Positions 21,851 to 31,240 of a stretch of 64,000 nt of DNA are shown here, piece after piece. Position numbers and translations under genes: made by a program. Below the pieces are notes generated by a model. That model saw only the letters and a program-made list of their open reading frames with translations, searched no databases and was not told where the DNA came from. This DNA comes from Nageia nagi (lineage: Eukaryota; Pinophyta): contig JBITNC010000001.1 of the NCBI GenBank assembly GCA_050084985.1, positions 176,886,001 to 176,950,000 on the forward strand, given 5' to 3'. Each line of letters opens with the position of its first letter. Position 1 is the first letter of the stretch.

Positions 21851-22495
21851 TGAAAATAAGAGAAACTAGGGTCGGAAGCCTAGTATTGCCCTTTTCATTT
21901 GTTCTCGAAGACCTGTAGCTTCAGTCCGGTACTATGAAACCATCTTGACCTTTCTTGTCTAGCACTCGTAATTGTTATTCTTAATTTGGTTACATTGTGG
22001 CAGCTTAGCTTGTTTCCTGAGTAATAGTTGCGGGTTGCTAGTATAACTGTGTCTGCTACATGGTAGAGTAGAAGCTGGGGAGCTATTCAGAGAGTGAGGA
22101 CTTGTTCTGTGGCTGCGACACTAGATTCAGGCCAAGGTTTCGCACACTGCGAAAGCCTGCGCTGAACTAGTGATCTACCCCTTTGCTTTCTCTCTCGTTA
22201 CCCTATCCTTTTATCCCTTTCCTGTTACTCTATCCTTTTATCCCTTTCCTGTTACTCTCATCCTTTTGCTTACATTTCTCGTTACCCTATCCTTTTACTT
22301 CCTTTCTTGTTACCCTATCCTTTTGCTTAAATCTCTCGCTCCCTACTCTTTTTATCTCTTTCCTGTTACTTTTTCTCTACCCAATGGATAAGGAACCGGC
22401 CTTCTCCGGAGATCAGGCTGCGTCCTACAGCCTGTTCGTGAACTACTTTGGTTAAGATTGTTCCAGGCGCACATATTACACAATCTCAATCAACA

Positions 22496-22500
22496 CTACC
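22496..22500. repeat. Target-site duplication CTACC (right copy) of the young element
   Basis: Identical to 13325-13329. Confidence 0.93.
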
Positions 22501-22503
22501 TCT

Positions 22504-22971
22504 CTAGTAATGAGTAGGATTGAAACATGCTCCTTTGATCACAAGTGCATCAATAATTTGATTATACTTTCTAGTAATAATGATAAAATTAAAGGAAAAA
22601 AATGATTCCATTAGTTCCCATATCCTATTGCTATAAGTCTTGAGATATTGATGCCTTGCACTAATATTGTATTTGACTTGATTTATGACCATTATAGAAT
22701 CACCATAGACTACTAGGCATTTGATTCCCATACTGATAGCTTTAGATATCCCTAAGTAGAGGGCTTCATACTTAGCAACATTATTGGTGCAAATCCATGT
22801 GAATTTGAATGATAATATTTTCATGTGTCCCTCAAGTGCCTTGAAGATAATACCAACTCCACATCCATGTCTACATCTAGCTCCATCAAAGAACATCATC
22901 CATACCTCATGTTCTCTTTCAACTATGATTGATGTTGGTTGAACATTTTCAAATAAGTAGTAATTTCCCAT
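22504..22971 (-). pseudogene. Archaeal-type RNase H domain of the old gypsy element, placed before RT
   Basis: This is an open stretch of 155 residues with the RNase H signature: FFDGARCRHGCGVGIIF (first Asp), TNNVAKYEALYLGI (Glu of the NNxAEYEAL box) and VVYGDSIMVINQV (Asp). The stop at 22504 and the following bases run in frame into 13324 on the far side of the young element, giving the IPDIANCW-VFDSDEHIMNFL segment that normally follows this domain. It sits between protease and RT, unlike the Tat element at 60.3 kb, where the same domain lies between RNase H and integrase. It is dead through surrounding stops. Confidence 0.82.
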
Positions 22972-23090
22972 GCTTGTATGAGGGACCTGATAATTGAGGT
23001 CATTTGCTAAAAGAATTTATGTGGTTATCAGTGATTCCATAAGTGTATCCCTTTCAAATGTTTCAGCTTACTTAGGGTCTTTCATGCAGT

Positions 23091-23627
23091 TTAGCTTAGA
23101 GAACTTTTTAAGATGAACATTGTTGGTACCCTCATTGGGATTTTAACATGCTTATTCTCAAAAGGAAGTATAAGGTGTGTATAATCTAAGACTAAATATC
23201 TTCCTAGATTGGAAGTGAATTCTTTGGAAAAATAAATCCCAAACATAGGTGGAAGATCAACTATAAGAATATCTTGAATGACACAAATGTTAGGGAATGT
23301 GTTTAGGGTTATGGGAACTCCTTTAGCACTATTGATCACATTTACAAGGGAAGAATCTAGTTGTATGACTCTATCTATACATCTAGTTATATACAATTTC
23401 ATCTTGTTTGGAATAGCTTTGGGAATAATGGTAGTGGTAGCTCCAGTATCAATCATACAATTATGAACTATCCAACCTTCTAATCTAAGGGATAGATAAA
23501 AAGGTGGAGGTATTCTTATACCTATAGGAGTTGGAGGAACATCATCAACATTTGCAAAGACTATATTATCCTCATTTACCCTTTTCTTACTATTCTTTGG
23601 CTTTAAAGCTTTTTTGCAAAAGGTCAA
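23091..23627 (-). pseudogene. Aspartic protease remnant of the old gypsy element
   Basis: This is an open stretch of 178 residues. The catalytic triplet is intact in CMIDTGATTTIIP, in the retropepsin style of D-T/S-G-A followed by hydrophobic residues. An ILIVDLPPMFGI segment follows, like the GxD/flap-distal part of plant gypsy proteases. It lies between gag and the archaeal-type RNase H. The N-terminus merges with gag without a usable start. Confidence 0.78.
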
Positions 23628-23639
23628 TTTGACCCAAAA

Positions 23640-25247
23640 TCCTCAATGCATCAAATATTATCATTTTATAAGGTGTTATTTCCAATTCCTCCATAATATT
23701 GTATGAAACATAAGAGGATGACTTACTTGTTTCAACTAATTGATAAGATCTGAATTGTTGAGTAGACTTTTTCCCTATGATATTTGATCATGAAAGGATA
23801 TATTAATGAAGCAAGTCTTTCTATCTCTAGGATATCATTTTTTATTTGAGTAGGATTTCTTGTAATAGGAGCAACATTACTTGAGCCTTGTTGAACTTGA
23901 CTTGAATGTTTTGGAAGTTGATTTACCTAATTCTATGGTTGAGAGATATGAGCCTTAGCTCTCTTTGGATCAAGTTAATGGTTTACTAATTTTTCTAAGT
24001 GATTTGGGCTTGTTGTGGGGTTGTTGAAGTAGAAGATTCAATTTGAACACAGTTGGCTTGTTCTCCAGCATAGCCCAGAATCCAAAAATTAACCATGGTA
24101 AGGTCTATAATAGGGTATGATGTAGGTTCTACCATATGGTTAGAATGTAAGCCCAAATATTAGTGTTTATACACCACATAGGAGTTTGGGAAATGAGGAG
24201 ATTAACATGGAGGGCACCATTTTTAATATACAAAGCATCACTCTCTATAGAACTAACCATGACTACACTATCAACAGCTTTAGGAGTAGGAGGTTGTTCT
24301 GGCTAGTTATTTTTGGGTTATAATCTTAGTTGATACTGATTATCGCATATTCTATAGTTGAAGCCTTGATTATGCCTTTCTTATATAGTGAGATTATTTG
24401 TTATGTTTCTAATGGTTATCTCCAATTGTATATCCTCTCATCCTCATGTGAACTAGAACTAAGATTTATCCTTGTAGATGCAAGAGCTAGGAGTGCTAGC
24501 ACTTGGTTTTGAGCTACAGGTTTGGGGGGAGGAGGTGCTAAGGTTAGCACTTCTAGATGAGGAACTTCCAATGAAGTTTGCTTGAGCATTTGTTGGCCTA
24601 ATCCTCATTGGAATTTATTTCCATGTTTTCTCAAATATTAATTAAAATCATCCATAAATTCATATGGATGTCCTTTGATACATGCTATGAGGCTCAAAAA
24701 AGATGCTATCATCATTGTATTCAATAAATATTTTGATCAAAGCTTGATATAGCTCTCCCCATTTCTTTATAGACTAGGGGTAAGAGTTCTAAACATTCAA
24801 CTACTTTTCCTTCAAAATAACATGACAATAATCTGGTCATGATAGTTTCATCATTTATATCAAAGATAGATGCCAAAAGAGATACATCTTGATAATGTTC
24901 ATAAGGCATTTTTCCTAACCCATGATATTTAGGTAAGACATTAAATGCTACTTGGGGAACAACCAAGGAATTAGTAGGAACTACCAGTGGATGGCTATTA
25001 TTTTAAAGTAGGGAAATCTGTAGGGGTAGGTTAGGACATGTTAAGGACCAGTAGTTTTAGGTGAAGGATTTTTTTAGATAGAGTGGAATACAATTGATAA
25101 TGAGACAACTCTTAAAGGAATTTATAGGTATAGAGTCTGGGAGATCTTTCACCTAGTCCTCATTTGAGAAACTAACAACTATTGAAATCTAAGTTGTTTG
25201 GAAAAATTTTTAACACTACTAGTAAATTTGCATTCTAGAGGTGCCAT
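23640..25247 (-). pseudogene. Gag remnant of the old gypsy element
   Basis: A possible start lies at 25247. The recognisable part (24966-24721) reads VLPKYHGLGKMPYEHYQDV, then INDETIMTRLLSCYFEGKVVE, and aligns well with the capsid-like core of the young gag (LPEF...YEHCVDV, HEDIMVRLLAQSFKGKVLD). The rest is interrupted by many stops. No intact zinc knuckle is visible. Confidence 0.72.
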
Positions 25248-25388
25248 AGTTCAAAATATTGACTAGTTTGATAGAAAATTTGTAAATAAGGTAAAATACA
25301 CCTTATAATCTTTTAAGCACAAAATGATAGCTTATTAGACATAACTATCTAGCCTATTCATGCCCAAATGATATAGATTTTTGCTTGC

Positions 25389-25406
25389 ATCCCACTAGAT
25401 GTGCCA
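25389..25406 (-). other. Primer-binding site of the old gypsy element
   Basis: On the - strand it reads TGGCACATCTAGTGGGAT, 17 bp inside the 5' LTR. It matches the young element's TGGCACGCCCGGTGGGAC except at positions mostly explained by CpG/CpHpG deamination. Confidence 0.7.
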
Positions 25407-25423
25407 AAAATGAATGTGTCTAC

Positions 25424-27234
25424 TATTGATTAGTATAATGTAATTTAAACTTTTTAGTTCTCTATTTCCTGCAATAGTAAGGTTCTTAAAAGACCAAAAA
25501 GTGGTGGGATAGTGCACTCGTGGGGGTTTTCTGCTTAATCTCTAGGTTATAGTTTGGTTCCTATCTATAAAAGCGATCAAAAGTAACTAAAAATAGATAA
25601 AAGAGGTAAAGATTAATATGAAAGAAATTGAAATCTAAAGTACTAAAAACAAACTAAAACTAATTAGCTTAGGCATTAACACACAAGCAATAATCCATTG
25701 CCAAGACTAAGAATAGAATAACTATCTTACCCTTGGGGTCTCACAATCGTAATACACAACCACAACTTACGATAATGCTTCATCTATAATGCTTACAGAA
25801 CATAATAACAACCACAAATTGAAGAGGTAAAATTATCACTGTATTGTATTATCATATATGAAAACACTTTTCACACTAGGAAACTTTGCTAAAATGTTCG
25901 ACCTTTTGGACCTCTAATAGTCCACTATTTATACTATTCTATTTACAAAATGGGTGGTTATCTAGCATTAATAACTAAAACTAACTCTTTTACTAAGATA
26001 AGTGAAAACTTAAATATATACAACATGGACATAATTATTTACAGCAACTATAACTGATTTTACAAAGTGGTCATGATTTAGCACAAAGCTTGGGGATTTG
26101 TAGCCTTCAATCTTCGTACCAGTCTAGCCATATTCCATCAATTTTGTCTTTGACTATGGTGAATGTGTGACTGATCCTACATTTATGAGGCATGGTATGC
26201 CATCTTGATAGGTACAATCAATCTATCTTTGCATTTGATGGCCACCTAACTTTTTGTGACCATTAAATATCTCTATTCTGAAGCTCCATGCTATGACCAT
26301 TGTAAGGGTGAAGGAAGATGTATTATTCAAATATGAGAGAGAACTATTGCTACCTCATGGAAATGAGTTATAGTCAACACTTTGGTAGAGTCTCAAGGGT
26401 CATACACTATTTATTGAGTGGACATAGGTTTTCCTCTCTTCTTACAATGCTCACTTCCCCTTGGTGGCTCTTGTTATGCATTGGTAGGTATTGCTAGAAC
26501 CAAAGATGCTTATCACCTGTTGATTTATCCAAAAATGTATGACATCATCAATCAAAATTGATGGGGTTTATTGAATATATAATTATAAACATATCCTACT
26601 AAATAATCATTAGGATCACCCTCTGATTGAGTTATCTAGAGCCTATTTATTTTCAATTAAAATCATGATGTCACCTCTTAATTTTCACAAGCCTTATTAA
26701 ACCTAACTCTAATTACAATGCCCATTACATGACTTAAAAAAAGCTAATGACTAAGTACAAAAATACCTAAGAATTAGTCCAAACTATAAAAGAATGAAAC
26801 CTAAGTGATAATACGTGGGATAAGACCCAAAGTTGACTTTAGGCATACAAGTAGACTATATATAATAACACCCAAAAATAAGGTCCGAAAAAGACTTAAC
26901 AAATTTTACAAGATTAACACTTTTTAGCTTATGGCTTATATATAGATCCTGGACAAGACTTATCAAAGTATGTACAAACAACACCTGCTTTACAATAAAA
27001 TGGTGGTTTTTACTAACATTATTTGATTAAGACTTGGCAATACAATTATCGTCTAGTAATATACAAGACTCTAAAGTAAAGGCTAAATACTTACTAGTAT
27101 TTACAAATGAAAGAAAGGGAATAAGGAGTGGGAATCAAAGAAGGGATTTTATTGTATAATGAGTAAATAAATGAAAGAATAAAGAATCATAAAGAATTTT
27201 ATCCCTTTTAGAGTGGGATTATACAAGAATAACA
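25424..27234 (-). repeat. 5' LTR of the old gypsy element (1811 bp)
   Basis: It is colinear with 4675-6488 throughout, including the shared GTAGTTTTTACTAACATTATTTGA and AAGAAAGGGAATAAGGAGTGGG blocks. Its left end has decayed from TGTTGATT to TATTGATT. Confidence 0.92.
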
Positions 27235-27239
27235 ACTTG
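27235..27239. repeat. Target-site duplication ACTTG (right copy) of the old gypsy element
   Basis: Identical to 4670-4674. Confidence 0.9.
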
Positions 27240-27690
27240 GTAATATGGATACCTATGATTTTTAAGGTTACCATTTTGATCTTGTTTAAGGTTGCATCTC
27301 TCATGATGATTGAGGCCACAATTGATATTATATTCTTGGCTATAATATAGGATAATATTCATTGTAGTGATAGTGAAGGAATGGGTGGCATATGATTAAG
27401 ATCTTGAAGTAGAGTTTATTGATAAGATTGATATGCACCTACATGATTTAGTTTATTTATTAGATGTAGTAAAGATATTATTTCTTGCCATATGCATAGA
27501 TACTTGAAGGGTTGTATCTCTAGATATTGATGGGGTTGCCTTTGCACCCTTATTCATTCTTGTGAAGAAGAAGATAGTGGCACACCAAAAACATGGTAGA
27601 TCTACTTTTATTAACATGGATTTGGGACCTTGGGATCATAGGTGGTTTGAGCTTAGTTATTGTATTGATATTTGTTCGGGATAAGAAATT
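27240..27690 (+). other. 3' interior of the outer LARD-like element
   Basis: There is no gene here. The stretch leads into the polypurine tract and LTR and is the continuation of 941-4669 beyond the nested insertion. Confidence 0.45.
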
Positions 27691-27706
27691 TTGGGAGGGG
27701 AAAAGT
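27691..27706 (+). other. Polypurine tract of the outer element
   Basis: TTGGGAGGGGAAAAGT lies directly before the LTR start TGTAATATCCC. It is a textbook plus-strand priming site and fixes the element's orientation. Confidence 0.75.
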
Positions 27707-28781
27707 TGTAATATCCCAATTTTTGGAGTTTCACTCATTTTTATTTTTTATGGATTTCATTTTTCACAAGCCATGGATTATCAATTTGTCTTTTTAAATA
27801 GATATATCATCTTCTACTAAATGTTTTTACGTATCACATGATATGGTTTCATCAAGAAACGAAGGAGATATCGCACTTTGAAGTTCTCCCCTAAAGCCAA
27901 ATTTCTATAATCATGCATGCATGTCCCACTCAATTAATTTATTGTGCTATTGTAATTTTTTCACTTGAAGTGGGATGTTCCTTATTTAGGAGGAGATAAT
28001 GATATTTTTGAGTCTTTATATGTATTTATGATGATTTTTAATATCCCTATTTGTTAGCCATCATATTTAAATGTAAAAATATTATAATTGAGCATCTTGA
28101 ATTGGAAATTCCTCTTTTGGGGATAAAGTAAGAGTAATTTGAGTAAACATGAGTATTTTATTCTTAAAACCTTTTACGTTGGGTCATCCAACCACTTCAT
28201 AATAATTTCAAGTTCACCTATAAAAAGGTGAAGTGCATTATTATGAAAGCATCGTGGTTATCTATCTTCTTCTATCTTTGGAGTTAGTGGCTTTCCTCTT
28301 CTCTAGCCTTCCTATTGATGAAAACCCAATGTAGGGAGACTTCTTGGGGATGAAAACCCTCAAGGAGTATGAACCAAGGATAAAAATCCTTGAGTTCTTA
28401 TTGGGAATCCATCCCGAATTCACTTGGTGCTTCAATATTGCAAATTTGAGCTTCAAAGATTATGCATCCAACTTAGGGAGGAGTTTTTTCGCTCTTAGAA
28501 GAGTTTCCTTTGAGTTTGAGCATTAACCCAATGAGATTTGGTCCTTTGAGCTAGACATCATTCCTCTTGGGCCATATTTCACCATTTTCATGAGTTAGGA
28601 GTGTGACATCCAACCTTAGGGCACTTGGATGAATTTTCTAGGCATTGTATTGGGATTTTGAGCATTCATAAATTCAAATATGATTTTTTTATAGAATTTT
28701 ATTATGTATCAAAATTAAATCTTATGTGGAATTTGGTAAATTTTTAATAAATTCAAAATTTTAATAATTTGGGACATTTCA
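27707..28781 (+). repeat. Right LTR of the outer LARD-like element (1075 bp)
   Basis: It starts TGTAATATCCCAA and ends TTGGGACATTTCA, an imperfect inverted pair. A TATA-like CTATAAAAAGG occurs near 28217. The last 610 bp align with 310-919. Confidence 0.8.
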
Positions 28782-28799
28782 CGTTGATATGATGATGCA

Positions 28800-29180
28800 C
28801 TTGGGAAACAACACTAACAACATAACCTTTTTACATGTGTTTTACTTGTATGTAGCCATGTAGGTCTAGTTGATGATGCAAATACAATTTCATGGACTAA
28901 AATGATTGTAAGATATGCATAAAATAGATACCTTGAAAGAGCCTATGAATTAACAATGATTTGAGTATATGCAATCCATGGTTACAACAAGTATGCCCTT
29001 AAACTCTTTGATATGATAAATCCCTTAAGAACTAACCCTAATAAAATAAACTTTGTATGTGCTCTACTTGCATACAACCATGCAAGTCTAGTGGATGATG
29101 CAAATATAGTTTCATAGACTTCAATGATCATAGGATATGCATAAAATGGATATATTGAAAGAGATCATAAATTAATATAT
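28800..29180 (+). pseudogene. Fragment of a PLS-class PPR protein gene, duplicated and broken
   Basis: Forward translation gives YAIHGYNKYALKLFDMI (from 28968), then PNKINFVCALLAYNHASLVDDA, the well-known S/L-motif style of plant PLS-type RNA-editing PPR proteins (Y-MHG...EALKLF, T-VCVLSAC-HAGLVD). Flanking pieces read DANTISWTKMIVRYA and NIVS-TSMIIGYA-NGYIER, the P-motif style. The block at 28845-28950 recurs at about 29055-29165, so the fragment contains an internal tandem duplication of about 210 bp. Stops occur at equivalent sites of both copies. It is dead, and directly adjoins the outer element's insertion point. Confidence 0.7.
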
Positions 29181-30099
29181 TTTTTTAACAACCTCATATG
29201 TATATCAAGTTTACATACATCATGCATATATCAAGTTTATATACCCCATGTGTATAGTATAAATCATGTGTGTATATCATAAAACTTCATGCATATACTA
29301 ACTATTTTGATGTTATCTCTAATGCTAGGGCTTATGCCAAGTGTCTCTAGGGATGATGCCAAAAATGTCATCATTAGTGACGTAGTAGTTAGCATCATCT
29401 ATGGTTTCAAATTACAAATCAAAATTTTTAAAAAATTACACTACATTCTGACACCCATGTTGACATGAAATGCATTAAATCTAGTAGTGTGGGTAGCTTA
29501 TATATATATATAAAATATGGAAATAAGGGTTTTAAGAGGATGTCATACCTTATATATCATAAAGTATACAATATGCTCAAAATAAAAATATACAAAACTT
29601 AAAGTGCCTTCATTAGCACCAATACCAAAACATACTATGAAAAAAACCTAACAACATACCAAAATAAGATAACCTTAAGGACTATCCAATAATAACAGAC
29701 ATAGAAAAGGAGAGATTAATAAACCATATATGGGACTAGCTTATCATGTCCTTTAGATCTTCCTAGAGTTGAGGAGTCCATCCTCTTCCCCTTAGGGCTT
29801 GAGACATGGGGCTCTATGAGATTCAACTTTCACTTCCTATCATCAACCCATTCTTTATAGGATTATTTTACATGAAATAGGGCCACCCAAATGGAGAGAA
29901 TCCATACACGAAGAAACTCCTGATTCTCCTTTCAACTATTGGGCATCTCCTATGGAGCAGGCCTAAAAACCTATAAGACCTTCAAATTAGGAGACTTCTT
30001 AGGGACCATCACTTTCTTATTCTTATATGGCATTGGAGAGGGGTATGAATCTTCTGATATCTCCTCCAATTTAGAAAAATCTTTTCTTTAATCTTCCTC
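29181..30099. other. AT-rich repeat DNA without a gene
   Basis: It contains low-complexity runs built on TATATCAAGTTTA and CATGTGTATA (29185-29290) and a short (TA)n at about 29497-29512. No coding signal is seen. Confidence 0.5.
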
Positions 30100-30552
30100 T
30101 TACTTCTTCTGCATCAATCTTGATAATACACTAGTACAACCATCTAGCATCCTATGAGCTACCATCACCTTGCAATCCTTTGAAATAATAAGATCCTCTT
30201 CCTTAGGAGCAAAATGTTCATCATTTGCACCATTTGAATCCTTTTTCTCCATCATATTCCCATAATTATCATTTGAGTCAAAATAATTGATGTCAATACT
30301 TAGCCTCTCCATATATGCATGGTTAAAGAGTGAACATATGAGGGTATGGTGGCAAGGGATAACTAGTTTCCCCTCCTTTACCTCTTGCATTGATTTGTGT
30401 AGTGAATGGAATATGTACATAGAAATGTTAACTTGTTTCCCCCTCCTAAATATATTCAACAATGCAAAATAGAAACTATGTAAGATAGAGGCATGGCTAT
30501 CTAGAGTGAGGTATTCCATGATTAACATCATCATGCCTTGCCATTTCAACAA
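30100..30552 (-). pseudogene. Hypothetical 150-residue frame, possibly a retroelement-associated ORF relic
   Basis: This is one of the few long frames in the AT-rich tract. It holds SILHSFYFALLNIF, GKQVNISMYIFHSL and GKLVIPCHHTLICSLF, then a charged tail. The pattern of a hydrophobic helix, a GK/GE-V-IS segment and P-H-LI-SLF is reminiscent of the region around GEETDRYIS...SYIVWMMI in ORF2 at 17096-20572 and of other plant mobile-domain-like ORFs. The similarity is too weak to call. Charged, Glu/Lys-rich translations continue on the - strand to about 32900 with stops. Confidence 0.35.
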
Positions 30553-30849
30553 AAGAGAGTATCGATTGATACCCTCTTGTAGTATTTGTAAATTATTAGT
30601 ATTCCCTTTAAATAATTACATCTCTATTAATAATGAGTGCTTCTCTTAAATCAATTTTTCCCTCTTCAATGGAAGTCCCATCACCTTAGCAGTTATCTCA
30701 GATAGGGAGATCTTAAAATAGATACCTTCAGTCTTCACCACATCATATTTCTAAGAATGATCTAGGTATTGATGGAATTTAAGGATTCTATAAACCAAGA
30801 TCTCTTTTAGCTTCTCCAACAAATCTAACTAAGAACAAATCATTCGCAC

Positions 30850-31240
30850 AAATGAAAACACATAATGTATAGTGGTTCCTCCAACTCTTGGGAATACATC
30901 CACTTTGAACCATCTCTTCTATTACTTCTCACAAGAGAACTCTCTTACAAATTCTCAATAATTCTTATACAAAGTTCCTACAAGAGCATTCCTATAACTC
31001 TATAATACTAGCATCTTCATGCTTCTATTAGTACATAATGAGAGGGGTGTACCTCTCTATTTATAATATGAAACCCACTCTTTAACATCCCTTTTACCCA
31101 ATAGTAAGGTTAAATATTTTTCTATATTTATTCCATTAATGCTTTAAAGGTATCCAAAGATACTTTAAGCATAAAGTGAATTTACATTAAAGAGAACTAT
31201 TACATAATAATGCATTAAAATTTTCAATAGGGATAAAGCT
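30850..31240 (-). repeat. LTR-like relic, related to 50230-50650
   Basis: Shares GTGGTTCCTCCAACT, AATACATCCACT, ACTCTCTTAC, CTATTTATA and CCCTTTTACCCAAT, in order, with 50230-50650. Read on the - strand, CTATTTATA gives a TATA-like TATAAATAG, so I suspect fragments of one LTR family. No boundaries can be fixed. Confidence 0.4.

Larger units (their letters stand above)
13330..22495 (+). mobile_element. Young non-autonomous LTR retrotransposon with gag plus a large unknown ORF, no pol
   Basis: The element is 9,166 bp with LTRs of 1,830 and 1,829 bp, TG...CA ends and a perfect CTACC duplication. The interior (15160-20666) holds a primer-binding site, an intact gag (15306-16571), a 0.5-kb spacer and an intact second ORF (17096-20572). 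No protease, RT, RNase H or integrase motif exists in any frame, so mobility would need enzymes supplied in trans. Gag similarity, the same primer site and the shared extra ORF tie it to the Tat-like element it sits in. Base composition is richer in GC and CpG than everything around it, as expected for a recent insertion that has not yet been eroded by methylation. Confidence 0.93.
20667..22495 (+). repeat. 3' LTR of the young element
   Basis: It is nearly identical to 13330-15159. It lacks one G near 20706 and one A near 21859 and has one extra G near 21632. Substitutions are TCTGGA for TCCGGA near 20983, an intact TCCGGA near 21317 where the 5' LTR has TCTGGA, and TTCCAGA for TTCCGGA near 21396. 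The polyadenylation region would lie after 21850. Confidence 0.95.
4675..27234 (-). mobile_element. Old Ty3/gypsy (Tat-like) retrotransposon with an extra 3' ORF, interrupted by a younger element
   Basis: The element is bounded by LTRs 4675-6488 and 25424-27234 and flanked by ACTTG on both sides. Read on the - strand from 27234, the order is: 5' LTR, primer-binding site (25406-25389), gag, protease, archaeal-type RNase H, [young element 13330-22495], RT, RNase H, integrase, an extra ORF with a coiled-coil tail, and the 3' LTR. Without the nested element and its duplicated 5 bp it is about 13.4 kb. All reading frames contain stops or frameshifts, and CpG is strongly depleted, so this copy is dead. 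The RT and integrase frames resemble plant Tat-lineage polyproteins (established knowledge of the family). The assignment of the 3' ORF rests on homology to the intact ORF at 17096-20572. Confidence 0.92.
310..28781 (+). mobile_element. Outer LTR retroelement, LARD-like (large, non-coding), hosting the nest
   Basis: Two direct repeats (310-919 and 28170-28781) end in the same GACATTTCA terminus and share a CTATAAAAAGG TATA-type promoter block. The right LTR is preceded by a classical polypurine tract, which fixes the + orientation. Subtracting the nested elements leaves only about 4.2 kb of interior (920-4669 and 27240-27706), in which I find no gag, protease, RT, RNase H or integrase motif. 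The element is therefore either a large non-autonomous derivative or too decayed to read. The left boundary is not defined because the 5' part of the left LTR is replaced or lies before the window. Five bases after the right LTR (28782-28786, CGTTG) would be one copy of the target duplication, but its partner cannot be seen. Confidence 0.7.
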
